The notes: generated by a model from the letters alone, not told the origin. A stretch of DNA of 64,000 nucleotides from Xenorhabdus sp014467285 (GCF_014467285.1 NZ_NKHR01000010.1:67695-131694), one strand, 5' to 3'; counted from the stretch's first letter, positions 7,553-18,600 are shown. Translations and numbers: made by a program.

Positions 7553-10120
7553 ATGAAAATCATTAAACCTCTGCGTCTAAGTATGCTTTATCGCCCTTAT
7601 CGCTGGCAGCAAAAGAATTATCTTGGGGTGTCCATCATGGCTCTGACCGATATGAGTGCATCCCCCCGCCTACGACCAGAGCCGGAGCTTTGGCAACTTG
7701 CAGAGGCTGAATTGAAAACCTGCAATGGTATTATCGATCTTGCCATGCCTAAATCCTACTCAGAATTCCTCGCTACGGGTTATGCCTATACGCACCATCA
7801 GGCAGATAAAACATCTTGTTCTGTACGTATCCAGGTGGAGCAATTAGATAAAACATTAGTTGTTTTCGGCGACCGCCACTGGGTTAACAATACCCCGTCA
7901 AAGCCTCAAGAATTTGAACAGATGCGGCTGGACTGGAGCCGGGCTTTCGGCGGAAAAGATGATGAAGAAAACCCACACGGTATCGGTTTCACGCCCGAAA
8001 TGCAGGAAAATGGGGTAGAGATCCATCGTCTGCCAAACATTGAAACCCTGCACAGACAATTATTATCGCCACGGGATAAACCCAACCCGGCCAGCTTTTG
8101 TCCATTGGATTTAATATGGCCCCGTCGTTTTACCCGCATAGGTAAAAAATATGACAAGCAGTGGCTCGAAAATGAATTTCCTGGTTTTGCCAGTGATATT
8201 GACTGGCGACTGTTCAATGCCGCTCCCCGTGATCAGTGGTGGGAACAATATGAAGCGTTACCCGAAAAGGCAGCGTGGCGGATTTGGAATATGCACCCTG
8301 AAAAACCGGTACAGGAAGGGATGCTTCCTCCATGGCAGGCTCGTTGTTTTATCAAGCGATTGCGTGTTGATGAAGAGGTTTTCGAAGAAATTATCATGCG
8401 CAATACAACAGTATGGTTTTTTCCTCACCTGGAACAAATGATCCTGATTTGGCATGGTTGTGCGCACATTAATGAAGATGATGCCACCGATGTCTTACAA
8501 ATGCTTGCCACAATGGAACTCAGCGGGGAACCTCGTGCCGAAAGTCACTATCTTCAAATCCTTAACCAACGCATGGATAAAGAGAAAGGAGCGCTGTACG
8601 CCTTTCGGGAAAAAGACCTGATTCCCGAAGAAATTATTGGTCCATGGGTGGACACAGAACAACCGGATGGTGACAGCCCTTTGAGAGAAAATCTGCAAAA
8701 TCGGGAAAAACGCCTGCGCGAGCAACAACGAGAGCGGATGGAGAGATATGGCAGAGATATCAATACATTAATTCCTCTTTCTGAACCCGTTTCTAATCCC
8801 AAACCTGATGAATTATCAGAATTTGTTAACCAGACAGAACAAGATGCCGCTCAAAAATACGCGGAAGCGGAACAACAGCGAGAAAAAATCCGGGCAAGAG
8901 CCATAAAACGAGGCATTAATGTCGATCAGAGCACGATGGATAATCAACTCAGGGGGCCACAAAATTACTTTCAGGTACGGGATATATTGCACCAACAGCA
9001 ACAACAGCTCGGACTTAACAGTGAAAAGCTAACGCAGGCTGAACGGGCGTTGTACAAAATGTATCTGGCCTCAGTGCAATCACAAGGCCCTGCCCTGCGT
9101 TTATCGGGTGATCTGTCACAGATTATTCGCAAGCGTGTTCAACAAATCATGCAGAAAGGCGGTAATTTCTGTGGAATGGACTTTACAGGAGTCGACTTTT
9201 CCGACATGGATCTGCGCGGTGCCAATTTTTCCCGCACCTTATTAGAAAGCGCCTGTTTCAATAATTGTCAGTTGGATGATGCGGATTTCAGTGAAGCAAT
9301 ACTGGTCAGAACAGAAATAGACAATGCCTCTCTGTATGGCGTAAAACTGGATAATACCAATTTGTCACAAGCAAAATGTCAACAGAGTGATTTTTCTGCC
9401 GCCAGTTTTAAAGAAACTCAATTGCAGGAAACGCTGTTTGATCATTGCCGATTTAACAATACCCTCTTCGCCGATTTATTCCTGCACGGGGCTTTTATCA
9501 CTCAATGTCGTTTTCAACATTCACAATGGCAAAACTGTACTTTTCTGGAAATGACACTGCCTTCACCCAAGTTCAACTATGCCAGCCTTAATCAAGTTTC
9601 CTTTATTAAGTGCCAGTTGGAGAAAGCCGTTTTTGATCATGCCACGCTTGACAGTTGTTCATGGGCGGAGACAAAAGCAGAATCAATCCATTTTCGTGCT
9701 GCCAAATTACTGACCTGCTCATTTATGATGGGCAGTAATTTTAATCAGGCAGATTTCAGTGGTGCCACGCTCACAGAGTGTAATTTGCGCCAGCTTCTTC
9801 TGATTCAGTCTACATTCTATTCGGCAACGCTGAATAATAGTGACTTTAGTGAAGCAAACTGCCAATTAACCAATATGCAGTATTTAAATACGGCTCAGAG
9901 CATATTCATCAGAACAGATTTTCGGGATGCCCAATTAAACAATGCCAATCTGATAGGTGCCCTTATGCAGAAATGCAGCTTCAATGGAACTGATTTACGG
10001 GAAACCAATCTGTTCCGCACTGATATGTCGCAATCAATCATTGACGATTCAACGTTGATTGATCAGGCATATACACAACGTACTAAAACCTTGCCCAAAC
10101 GCGATCAGGAAGTAATATGA
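7553..10120 (+). CDS. DUF2169 and pentapeptide-repeat T6SS accessory protein
   Basis: An 855-residue protein. Residues ~1-330 match the DUF2169 family (N-terminus MKIIKPLRLSMLYRPYRW is typical and fixes the start). A charged helical linker follows at ~375-500. Residues ~540-840 form a long pentapeptide-repeat helix (A-N-F/A-D-F-S type: GANFSRTLLES, DADFSEAI, NQADFSGATL). DUF2169 proteins accompany DUF3540 and DUF4150 genes in many T6SS loci and are thought to help mount cargo on the spike; that role here is inference. It overlaps the next gene by 4 bp (ATGA), so the two pentapeptide proteins are translationally coupled. Confidence 0.85.
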   Translation: MKIIKPLRLSMLYRPYRWQQKNYLGVSIMALTDMSASPRLRPEPELWQLAEAELKTCNGIIDLAMPKSYSEFLATGYAYTHHQADKTSCSVRIQVEQLDKTLVVFGDRHWVNNTPSKPQEFEQMRLDWSRAFGGKDDEENPHGIGFTPEMQENGVEIHRLPNIETLHRQLLSPRDKPNPASFCPLDLIWPRRFTRIGKKYDKQWLENEFPGFASDIDWRLFNAAPRDQWWEQYEALPEKAAWRIWNMHPEKPVQEGMLPPWQARCFIKRLRVDEEVFEEIIMRNTTVWFFPHLEQMILIWHGCAHINEDDATDVLQMLATMELSGEPRAESHYLQILNQRMDKEKGALYAFREKDLIPEEIIGPWVDTEQPDGDSPLRENLQNREKRLREQQRERMERYGRDINTLIPLSEPVSNPKPDELSEFVNQTEQDAAQKYAEAEQQREKIRARAIKRGINVDQSTMDNQLRGPQNYFQVRDILHQQQQQLGLNSEKLTQAERALYKMYLASVQSQGPALRLSGDLSQIIRKRVQQIMQKGGNFCGMDFTGVDFSDMDLRGANFSRTLLESACFNNCQLDDADFSEAILVRTEIDNASLYGVKLDNTNLSQAKCQQSDFSAASFKETQLQETLFDHCRFNNTLFADLFLHGAFITQCRFQHSQWQNCTFLEMTLPSPKFNYASLNQVSFIKCQLEKAVFDHATLDSCSWAETKAESIHFRAAKLLTCSFMMGSNFNQADFSGATLTECNLRQLLLIQSTFYSATLNNSDFSEANCQLTNMQYLNTAQSIFIRTDFRDAQLNNANLIGALMQKCSFNGTDLRETNLFRTDMSQSIIDDSTLIDQAYTQRTKTLPKRDQEVI

Positions 10121-11190
10121 GTACACTGACAGCGGATGAACTCATTACTAAAATCAAGCAGGGTGATGTCATTGAAAAAGTCAATTTGCAGGGAATCTCA
10201 TTAATTGGTCAAAACTTATCAGGTGGCAGATTCAGGTCAGTCGATTTTTCAGAAGCCGATTTTTCCCATTCCATTCTAAAACAATCCGTCTTTATTGAAT
10301 GCCAGCTTGAAGAGACTCGCTTTAATTCAGTGACATGTGACCAAAGCCTATTTGAACAGTGTGATATGGTGCGTGCTACGTTCAACAAGAGCTCACTGAA
10401 CAATTGTTTATTCACTCAATGTGCTTTGAAAAAAGCACAGTTTAAAATAACCAAACAAAATAGTAGCCAGTTTTCATTCTGTGATCTGCAATATGCTGAT
10501 TTTAATGGTAGTAAGCTTGATCGAGTAACTTTTACCGACTCCTCATTAGATTACGCAATGTTACATAATTGTTATGTTTTTATGGTGACTTTTTTTCGTC
10601 AAGACTTACGAAAAACAGATTTTTATAGCTGTGAATTCATCAAAACCATTTTTTTTGCCTGTGACCAATGTGGTCAAAATTATCAGGGACAACAATTTCA
10701 AGGATGCTTGTTTACAGACAATCAACTCGAAGCAGTTAATTTCAACCATGCAAAATTGACTCATTGCAATTTCAAAGGAGCTGGATTACAAAACGCTCAA
10801 TTATCAAATGCCGATGCTACTCAAGCGTTATTCATTGACGCTGATTTGACAAATGCGTGTTGTTGTAACAGTTTGTTTAATGGAGCTATTTTTATCGGTT
10901 CTTGTCTTAAACTTGCTGATTTCCGACACAGCCAATTACAACAGGCTATCATGCGTAAAGTCCATGCGGTTAATACACAGTTTACTGGCTGCAATATGAC
11001 CTACGCAGATCTTTCCTATGCCAATATCAGCAAAAGTGATTTTCGCGCAGCACGGTTCATGAGAACTCTTTTTCATCGTACTCAACAAGTTGGGACATTG
11101 TTTTCTGACCGTCAGGGCATATTGGAAAATGATCCTGAGCTATTTGCTGCGGAAGAGTGGAGTACGCAACAACGCCAACGTAAGATTTAA
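10117..11190 (+). CDS. Pentapeptide-repeat protein of T6SS spike-loading module
   Basis: A 357-residue protein made almost wholly of pentapeptide repeats (for example LSGGRFRSVDFSEADFSHS, NADATQALFIDADLTNA), predicting a right-handed quadrilateral beta-helix. It has no signal peptide, membrane segment or toxin domain, and the cysteine content is high. It is coupled to the DUF2169 gene by a 4-bp overlap and followed 14 bp later by the DUF3540 gene. It probably works with the DUF2169 protein as a scaffold in spike assembly (inference). Confidence 0.8.
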   Translation: MSTLTADELITKIKQGDVIEKVNLQGISLIGQNLSGGRFRSVDFSEADFSHSILKQSVFIECQLEETRFNSVTCDQSLFEQCDMVRATFNKSSLNNCLFTQCALKKAQFKITKQNSSQFSFCDLQYADFNGSKLDRVTFTDSSLDYAMLHNCYVFMVTFFRQDLRKTDFYSCEFIKTIFFACDQCGQNYQGQQFQGCLFTDNQLEAVNFNHAKLTHCNFKGAGLQNAQLSNADATQALFIDADLTNACCCNSLFNGAIFIGSCLKLADFRHSQLQQAIMRKVHAVNTQFTGCNMTYADLSYANISKSDFRAARFMRTLFHRTQQVGTLFSDRQGILENDPELFAAEEWSTQQRQRKI

Positions 11191-11204
11191 TTTGGAGAAT
11201 CGAA

Positions 11205-11825
11205 ATGACGGAATCCTCTTATGCTCTCTCTTCATATTCTTCTCTTGCTACCGAACCACTACAACAGATTGCGGGACAGGTCGTGAATATTCTTCAGGAT
11301 GGCAGTTTGATGGTCGAAAGCAAAAATCGGGGTTGGCATTGCCGACGGGCTGCCAGTTGTCTTTTAACCCCAGGAATGGGCGACACCGTATTGGTCACAA
11401 AGGTCCATGAACAGTTATGGATACTGGCTATATTAGAACGGACTGAACAACAGAACCCGGCTGAAATAAATATCCCCGGTGACTTATCCATAACTTCTCA
11501 GGGAAATTTGAGCTTATACAGCAATGGACTGAATATTACAGCAGATAACGGGAACTGCCATATCAATGAAATGCAATACAGTGGCGAATCTCTGTCCGCC
11601 TGGGTTTCTGTCACCAGAATCATAGGCAATCAACTTGAATCCGTTTGGCAGGTCGTCACACAATTGAGTAACCGGCTATTTCGCCATACCACACAAACAG
11701 AGCAAGTGCACGCAGGGCAATTGGATATGCAGGCTGAAAACTATATGCGATTACATGCCCAAAATACGGTCATTTCCGCCAAAGCAATTACCAAAATAGA
11801 TGCTGAACAAATCCACATTGGCTAA
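11205..11825 (+). CDS. DUF3540 T6SS spike accessory protein
   Basis: A 206-residue protein with the DUF3540 layout. An N-terminal beta-rich part handles a short VgrG-like barrel (GQVVNILQDGSLMVESKNRGWHCRRAASCL, then GDTVLV). The C-terminal part resembles VgrG beta-helix strands and ends at AEQIHIG. ATG 11205 follows TTGGAGAATCGAA. The family is found next to DUF2169 and DUF4150 genes in T6SS clusters; a structural or loading role at the spike is inference from that. Confidence 0.8.
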   Translation: MTESSYALSSYSSLATEPLQQIAGQVVNILQDGSLMVESKNRGWHCRRAASCLLTPGMGDTVLVTKVHEQLWILAILERTEQQNPAEINIPGDLSITSQGNLSLYSNGLNITADNGNCHINEMQYSGESLSAWVSVTRIIGNQLESVWQVVTQLSNRLFRHTTQTEQVHAGQLDMQAENYMRLHAQNTVISAKAITKIDAEQIHIG

Positions 11826-11837
11826 GGAGGAAAAGCG

Positions 11838-12242
11838 ATGTACGCTAATACCCAAGCAGGTGGCACAGATATGGCAATAATACCAGATGTCTGCCTGACA
11901 CCAACGCCCCCGTTGCCACCATTACCAATACCTTATCCCAATTTTGCGCAAGGTACGACTGGTATCAGTCCCAGTACCACCAATATTCTTTTTATGGGGA
12001 GTCCTGCCCATAACATGTCAACAAACATTGCTATGACGAATGGAGATAATGCCGGTGTTAATCTTGGCGTTGTTTCAGGTACGGTAATGGGACCATCCCG
12101 TCATACGCTGGGCGCTAATAGTGTGCTGATTAAAGGTTCACCAGCAACCCGTTTATCAAGCCTGACCATGCAGAACTCAACCAATACCATGGGATCACGT
12201 TCCGCCCCTAGCCAGATAAAAGTCGATATTTCAGGTGCCTGA
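11838..12242 (+). CDS. DUF4150 PAAR-like spike-tip protein
   Basis: A 134-residue PAAR-like protein beginning MYANTQAGGTDMAIIPDVC, the usual start of DUF4150, with the Pro-rich TPTPPLPPLPIPYPN motif, then TNILFMGSPAHN and VLIKGSPATRLSS strands. DUF4150 proteins cap VgrG and often carry a C-terminal toxin. Here the protein stops right after the PAAR-like fold (DISGA), so it is a bare tip without cargo domain. The ribosome site is AAGGAGGAAAAGCG, very strong. Confidence 0.85.
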   Translation: MYANTQAGGTDMAIIPDVCLTPTPPLPPLPIPYPNFAQGTTGISPSTTNILFMGSPAHNMSTNIAMTNGDNAGVNLGVVSGTVMGPSRHTLGANSVLIKGSPATRLSSLTMQNSTNTMGSRSAPSQIKVDISGA

Positions 12243-12260
12243 TTCACCTTGTTTTTTTAT

Positions 12261-12298
12261 TCCTCAATGAATCCCTCAATGAATCCCTCAATGAGGCT
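12261..12298. repeat. 12-bp tandem repeat before tssJ
   Basis: About three copies of TCAATGAATCCC in a row between the DUF4150 stop (12242) and the tssJ start. Each copy carries an ATG in the tssJ reading frame, so the repeat lies in the untranslated leader or in an optional N-terminal extension. Slippage by one unit would keep the frame. Confidence 0.75.
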
Positions 12299-12338
12299 AA
12301 ATCAATCGCTGATTACAAAATGGAAAATGGGGGAAATC

Positions 12339-12923
12339 ATGGACAATGCAGGGAATATTCCCCATGAAAAACGACCTTTTTCTGATAAAACAAAGAGAGT
12401 TTTGATAAACAAATTAAATTTAAATATCAGATGGATAAGAATGATATTATTCTCTCTTGTTTTGATGGCATTCACAGGATGTTCTTCATCACCAGAACAG
12501 AAAAAATTGCCACCCTATAAATTGATTTTTGATATCCCAATTAACGCGAATAACTCAGCCCCACTGAAAATACACGTTATCTTGTTGAAATCCAATGTAG
12601 AGTTTATGTCTGCTGATTTCTTTTCACTACAAGAAAAAGCAGAAGCTGTATTGGGCAATAAACTGGTGAATGCTGATCAGTTTTTTTTACTGCCTGCCCA
12701 AAATAAACGATTCTGGTTTGAAAAAAATACGCCAGAAGCCAGCTACATCGGAATTTTCGCTGAATATAAACAATTGAATGGGAAAAAATGGCGCATCTCA
12801 TTCCCCGTCCCCGAACCTGAACAACCTGCTTTTTACCAATTTTGGGCCTCATCGCCAGACGAATTAGACATATACATTCAAGTCACAGGCAACGGTTTGA
12901 ATCTTATCAATAAAGACAATTAA
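12339..12923 (+). CDS. tssJ: T6SS outer-membrane lipoprotein TssJ
   Basis: TssJ anchors the membrane complex to the outer membrane and binds TssM. A lipobox, LMAFTGC-SSS, follows a hydrophobic stretch (MILFSLVLMAFTG), so the mature protein begins at that Cys. The periplasmic part has the TssJ transthyretin-like pattern (APLKIHVILLKSNVEFMSADFFSL, ADQFFLLPAQNKRF, YIGIFAEY). I chose ATG 12339, which has GGGGGAAA in front. The frame is open further upstream, including a 12-bp repeat, and a start at 12435 (MILFSL) would give a normal-length signal peptide. The N-terminus is therefore uncertain. Confidence 0.88.
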   Translation: MDNAGNIPHEKRPFSDKTKRVLINKLNLNIRWIRMILFSLVLMAFTGCSSSPEQKKLPPYKLIFDIPINANNSAPLKIHVILLKSNVEFMSADFFSLQEKAEAVLGNKLVNADQFFLLPAQNKRFWFEKNTPEASYIGIFAEYKQLNGKKWRISFPVPEPEQPAFYQFWASSPDELDIYIQVTGNGLNLINKDN

Positions 12924-12948
12924 TGTATGCCGCAAGGGAAGGAACTGG

Positions 12949-14289
12949 ATGAATAGATCAGAAAAAGTTATCTGGACAGAAGGCATGTTTTTACGTCCCC
13001 ATCACTTTCAACAATCTGAAAATTATCTGGAAGCTTATGTCCGAGATTGGGGAATGGCACAAACTTCATATTATTGGGGCTTTTTGACTCTGGAATTGGA
13101 TCAGTCATTTCTTGAGCAAGGCAAGGTGATGGTTTCATCAGCCAGCGGCATTTTTCCTGATGGAACGCCATTTCGTTTTAATGAAGCCCAGGCACCAACG
13201 CCCTTGCAAATTGCAGAAAATCAAACAGGAGAAAATGTCGTATTGGCATTGCCAATTTTCCGGGGAGGAAAAGAAGAGATCATTTTCAGTGAGAGAAACG
13301 ACTCCATGGCACGTTTTGTCAGCGTTGAGTCTGAAGTCAATGATTTTAATGCGATGTCAGTCGGAAGTGCCACAGTGCAGTTTGGGAGAATGCGTCTGCG
13401 GTTAATGCTGAAATCAGATCTAACACCAGAATGGACTTCATTGAGTATTGTGCATGTTATGAACAGAAGCCGCGATAATAAGCTGCATATCAGTTCACAA
13501 TTTATTCCTCCCCTACTCAATTGTCATGCACATCCGCAAGTGGTCAGTTTCATTGCAGATTTGCAGGGTTTGCTGGAACAGCGTCGCCAGCAAATAAGCC
13601 AGCGTTTGTTACAATTGGGACGACGCAACGATTCAGAAGTCATGGACTTTCTTCTGCTGTCATTGATAAACCGTTATAGCGGTCAGGTGAGCCACATACG
13701 AAATTTGCCATTACTGCATCCAGAACGCCTGTTCAGTGAATGGCTACAATTTGCTACCGAATTAGCCAGTTTTTCTCAAACACGAATGCCGGAAGAAAAA
13801 CTCCCAATTTATGATCATGATAATTTGGCAATGTGTTTCGATCATCTGATGTTCGAATTGCGTCAAGGGTTATCAATCATTTTAGAAGAACATGCGATCC
13901 TGTTACCTCTGACCGAATATTCTCATGGGTTGAATGTGGCCACTTTGCCAGACGTCAACATGCTGAACACATTCAGTTTTGTGTTGGCCGTTTATGCTGA
14001 TGTTCCCAAAGAAACGTTGATGAACCGTTTTCCTACCCAGATGAAAATTGCCCCTGTTGGCCGTATACGTGAACTGGTTCAGTTGCAATTACCCGGTATT
14101 TCAGTATGTGCAATGCCATCCGTCCCCAGACAGATCCCTTGGCATTCAGGCTATTTATACTTCGAATTAGAAAAAGAGGGTGAATTATGGAACCAAATGG
14201 AGAAATCCGGTGGTTTTGCATTACATCTGTCTGGTGAATTTCCTGGCCTGAACATGGAATTCTGGGCTATTCGTAATCAGCCCAAATAA
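12949..14289 (+). CDS. tssK: T6SS baseplate protein TssK
   Basis: A 446-residue TssK, the trimeric adaptor that links the baseplate (TssF/G/E, VgrG) to the TssL/TssM membrane complex. The N-terminus VIWTEGMFLRPHHFQQSENYLE is the family signature (W-x-EGMFLRPQHFQ). The length is normal, with no frameshift. It follows tssJ after 25 bp and precedes tssL by 51 bp, the conserved J-K-L order. Confidence 0.95.
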   Translation: MNRSEKVIWTEGMFLRPHHFQQSENYLEAYVRDWGMAQTSYYWGFLTLELDQSFLEQGKVMVSSASGIFPDGTPFRFNEAQAPTPLQIAENQTGENVVLALPIFRGGKEEIIFSERNDSMARFVSVESEVNDFNAMSVGSATVQFGRMRLRLMLKSDLTPEWTSLSIVHVMNRSRDNKLHISSQFIPPLLNCHAHPQVVSFIADLQGLLEQRRQQISQRLLQLGRRNDSEVMDFLLLSLINRYSGQVSHIRNLPLLHPERLFSEWLQFATELASFSQTRMPEEKLPIYDHDNLAMCFDHLMFELRQGLSIILEEHAILLPLTEYSHGLNVATLPDVNMLNTFSFVLAVYADVPKETLMNRFPTQMKIAPVGRIRELVQLQLPGISVCAMPSVPRQIPWHSGYLYFELEKEGELWNQMEKSGGFALHLSGEFPGLNMEFWAIRNQPK

Positions 14290-14340
14290 CGTAATCAGGC
14301 TGAATAAGAATAATAAAAATAAATAGAGGGAACGTTTCAT

Positions 14341-15570
14341 ATGACGCAAAGCAAAAATGCACATGATTATACGGTGTTTTCTGGTGACTCTCGTGATAAC
14401 TCCTTGGTTCATGCCGCAAACCCTCTGTTGAATAGTATCCCGCAGATCCGCCACTCCACAGAACATCCAGATCCAATAGGCTTACGACAAAAATTGATCG
14501 ATGAAATCCGGGGCTTTGAAGTGAAATGCCAGCAAGCCAAACTTCCTTACGAAGTGATCATCGGAGCACGTTATTGCCTGTGTACCGCGCTGGATGAAGC
14601 TGCGGCATTAACACCCTGGGGAGTTCGTAGTGTCTGGTCCGGCAGTGGGCTACTGGTTACCTTTCACAATGAAACGTGGGGAGGTGAAAAGTTTTTCCAG
14701 CTATTAGCGACATTATCACAGAAACCAAAAGAAAATTTGTTTCTGCTGGAACTCATTAATTTTTGCCTACAACTTGGATTTGAGGGGCGTTACCGCATTA
14801 TGGATAATGGACGCTCCCAATTGGAAACCGTGAAGCAACGTCTATTCCAGTTAATTTATTCAGTCCGTGGAAACCATCCCCCGGAATTATCACCGGTGCT
14901 CAAGAACACTACGGCACCGAACAAACTCTGGCAATCCCCTTTCCCGATATGGGCCGGTGTCGCGGTGATCAGTTTTTTCGTTTGTATTTTGTATATTGGG
15001 TTGAACTGGCAATTAGGTGATCTCGCCAGCCCTGTATTAGCCACAATCTATCAAACCAATTTGCCTAACGTGTCAGTTAATGATCGGATATCACCCGCCG
15101 TAGCCGTACCTGCTGTACCTGCCGTACCACCGACGTTGAATCTGCAAGAGATGCTAAGGAAGGAAAATGCCACAAGATTACTGAATGTGGTCGATTCGTT
15201 TGACAGAAGTATCATCACCTTGCAAGGTGATGGATTATTCAAAACAGGTTCCACACACATTAACAGCCATTACTTGAATATTATCAAGAACATTGCTGAG
15301 ACAATAAACCGTTTCAAAGGTGAAATTCTGGTTATTGGTTATACCGATGACGTTCCCATGTACAGCGCGAGTTTTTCATCCAACTATGCACTATCACTCG
15401 CCAGAGCCAAGGCAGTAAAAAGAGAACTTCAAAAATATCTGGATCAACCCGCACGTGTCAAAACGGAAGGAAGAGGAGCCAGTAACCCTTTAGTGCCAAA
15501 TGATACACCGAGCCATCGAGCTAAAAACAGACGTGTAGAAATCATACTGTTAGTGTCTCCTGTAAATTAG
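14341..15570 (+). CDS. tssL: T6SS inner-membrane protein TssL with OmpA-like domain
   Basis: A 409-residue TssL. The cytoplasmic DotU/IcmH-like domain spans ~40-190 (RYCLCTALDEAAALTPWG, FHNETWGGEKFF). One C-terminal transmembrane helix lies at ~200-225 (FPIWAGVAVISFFVCILYIG). A Pro/Ala/Val linker (AVAVPAVPAVPP) leads to an OmpA-like peptidoglycan-binding domain at ~300-405 (VIGYTDDVPMYS, NYALSLARAKAV, GRGASNPLVPND, NRRVEIIL). This is the extended TssL form that anchors the complex to the cell wall by itself. ATG 14341 follows GAGGGAACG. Confidence 0.95.
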   Translation: MTQSKNAHDYTVFSGDSRDNSLVHAANPLLNSIPQIRHSTEHPDPIGLRQKLIDEIRGFEVKCQQAKLPYEVIIGARYCLCTALDEAAALTPWGVRSVWSGSGLLVTFHNETWGGEKFFQLLATLSQKPKENLFLLELINFCLQLGFEGRYRIMDNGRSQLETVKQRLFQLIYSVRGNHPPELSPVLKNTTAPNKLWQSPFPIWAGVAVISFFVCILYIGLNWQLGDLASPVLATIYQTNLPNVSVNDRISPAVAVPAVPAVPPTLNLQEMLRKENATRLLNVVDSFDRSIITLQGDGLFKTGSTHINSHYLNIIKNIAETINRFKGEILVIGYTDDVPMYSASFSSNYALSLARAKAVKRELQKYLDQPARVKTEGRGASNPLVPNDTPSHRAKNRRVEIILLVSPVN

Positions 15571-15608
15571 TTTCTCCTGTAAATCAGACGGAGTGAGAAA
15601 ACTGAAAC

Positions 15609-18600
15609 ATGTTGAACGCCATTCTTTCCATCATTACCAGCCGGTTAATGTGGAGTTTACTTGGAATAACCGCCATTTCTTCCATTATCTGGTTTATTGG
15701 GCCTATTATTTCCATCGGCAGCATGGTGCCTTTTGAATCAAATTGGGTACGCATAATTACCATCGCCTCATTATTTCTTATTTGGGTTTTAATTCAGTTA
15801 GTGCCCCGCCTTTACCGGGCATGGTTGGATAAAAAAAAGTTATCTAATCAATTGAGCAAGGACAGTAAGGAAAACAAGGAGAATGACGAAAGTGAACAGG
15901 TTCAATATACAACAACACTGTCAGAACGTTTTTCTCATGCTTCACGGCTCCTGAAAAACGCCTATTTTTATGGACTGAATACCAAATACAAACCGAATTG
16001 GAGGCATTTCTTCAATCGACAATACTTATATCAATTACCATGGTATGTCGTTATCGGAGCACCTCATTCAGGGAAATCTACCGCACTGGCAAATTCCGGC
16101 CTGCATTTTCCATTATCAGACCATTTCGAAAAATCGGCACTGTACAGCATGAAAGGAATTAATGACTGTAACTGGTGGTTCACTAATGACGCAGTCCTGC
16201 TGGATACGGCGGGACGATATATCACACAAGATACGCAGCCAATACAAGACGCCAGTGAGTGGAAATGTTTCATTAAGCTGTTGAAACAATATCGTACACG
16301 CCAGCCTCTCAATGGCGTCATTATGACTGTCAGTGTGGAAGATTTGCTGAATTTATCCAAGGAAGCCCGTGAACGGCAGGCTTATATGTTACACAGGCGC
16401 TTAGCAGAATTACATGAACAGCTTAAAATCCGGTTTCCGATTTATGTCATCGTCACGAAAACAGACTTATTAAAAGGATTTAATGCTTACTTTGCTCATT
16501 TTGACAAGACGCAACACAATCAAATCTGGGGATTTACTTTCCCGTGGAATAAAACTGACTGGAATATAAGCGATTTTTTTGAACAGCAATATGATCTGTT
16601 ACAAAAAAGATTAGATGCAGAATTACCCAATATTTTACTGCAACACAATATGCCTCGGCACTGTGCCGAAAGTTATTTATTTCCACAAGAATTCGCCGCA
16701 TTACGTCCATTAATTGGGCAATACCTTGAACTCGTATTCGCTAAATCTGGATTTGAAATTCCTTACTCTCCACGAGGGCTTTATTTCACCAGTGGAATGC
16801 AAAAAGACGTGCCATTTGATAAGGTCATGGAAAGGCTTAACCATCATCTCCAATTACCAACAGATAATAATAGTTGTTCACTATCATGGAACAATCATCA
16901 GGCATGGCAGAATAATGAGGACTTTTTACATCAACCTCCCATTAATCAGCCTCAAATTCATCAGGCTTATTTTCTGAAGAACTTATTGGGAAATATTTTT
17001 CAGGAAGCGGGACTAGCCAGTTACAACCGCTGGTGGGTATACCGCAGTTATCTGCTGAATGGACTGGGTTATACGATTCTGGTTACAATTTTGGTATTCA
17101 TTATCACCTTATTTTTTACCAGCTATAGCAACAACAAAAATTACCTCATAGAAGTACAGGCTAAGATCCCCCCTATTCTTCGCCAAGGTGCTGAATTAAA
17201 AGATGCTGAGTTAAAAAAAGAAACCAATAATATCGATACTTATTCCCTGCTACCTGTTTTGAACAATCTGGCTAATTTGGCGAAGAGTGAGAAATTTTCA
17301 CTTGATGATCCCCCTCTATCCTACCGGATGGGATTGTATTGTGGTGAACAGATTAGTGATGCAAGCAGAACCCTATACACAAAGACATTAAATTCATTAT
17401 TGTTGCCACAAATCGCACAGTTAATAACCTCTGAGTTGCGCCAAGACAAAGATGCTAATGTGGATAGCGCATACAATACGCTGAAAGCTTATCAAATGTT
17501 ATATCAGCCCAAGTATTATGACAGTCAGTTTTTACGTAATTGGGTAATGCAATATCTGCAAACCCATTTGCAACCCAGTATTCCCCAAGACCAAGAACAG
17601 TTTTCTCAAATTGACAGACATCTTAAACAACTGCTGGACAATCAAATTGTCACATCACCCTATATCCGTGATAACCAACTGGTGGAACAAAAACAGGCTC
17701 AGCTCAGCAGCATTCCACCAGCACAACGCATCTATACTCATTTGAAGTATAACTTGTTGAATAACGCTAATTTACCGCCGGTAAGCCTGATAACTCTTGC
17801 AGGTCCTCAAACTGAACTTGTTTTTTCGCGTATCAGTGGTACACCGATAACCCAGGGTATACCCGGAATGTTTACTCCGGCAGGTTATAAAACAGGTTTT
17901 GGCAAGGATCTCAACGCGCTTATCGATACGCTGTACAGTCAGGATAGCTGGATACTGGGAAAATATGAAAGAAAACAACCTCCTAAAGAGATCGCATTTT
18001 TTGTACGCCAGTTTTATATCAATGATTATATTTATCAGTGGGATCAATTTCTGTCTGATATTCGCCTGAACAATATCACCAATATGGAGCAACGCGCCAA
18101 CATGGCCCGCTTATTAGCTTCAAATCTTTCTCCCATGCGTCATCTGCTGATTAATATCAGTAAGAATGTCACCTTGGATGAAGGGCTGAGCAATGGCAAG
18201 GCAGATAAAATAGGCAATCTCGTCAATAATCACGCTAAATCATTAACAAAACTCGTCCCCAATCAACTGCGACCAGAAGACGAACAACCTACACCAGAAC
18301 AAACACTAAAAGAGCATTTTGCACAAATCACTGCATTGGCAAAAATCTCTGATGGCAAAACCAAAAAAATTCCTTTTGATAATATATTGAAAAAAATCAA
18401 TGAATTATATGAATACCTGAATTCGGTACAAGATGCAGCGAATATAGGTATGCCTGCACCACCAAATAAAATCATTATGCAGCTACAGGCAACGGCTGAA
18501 CTTCTGCCCATCCCGTTCAGAAATATGATTTCTTCATTGGCGATGGGTGCCAACAGTGATACGCAGCTCAGTGATATAAAGAATATCGGTAAGCATCTTA

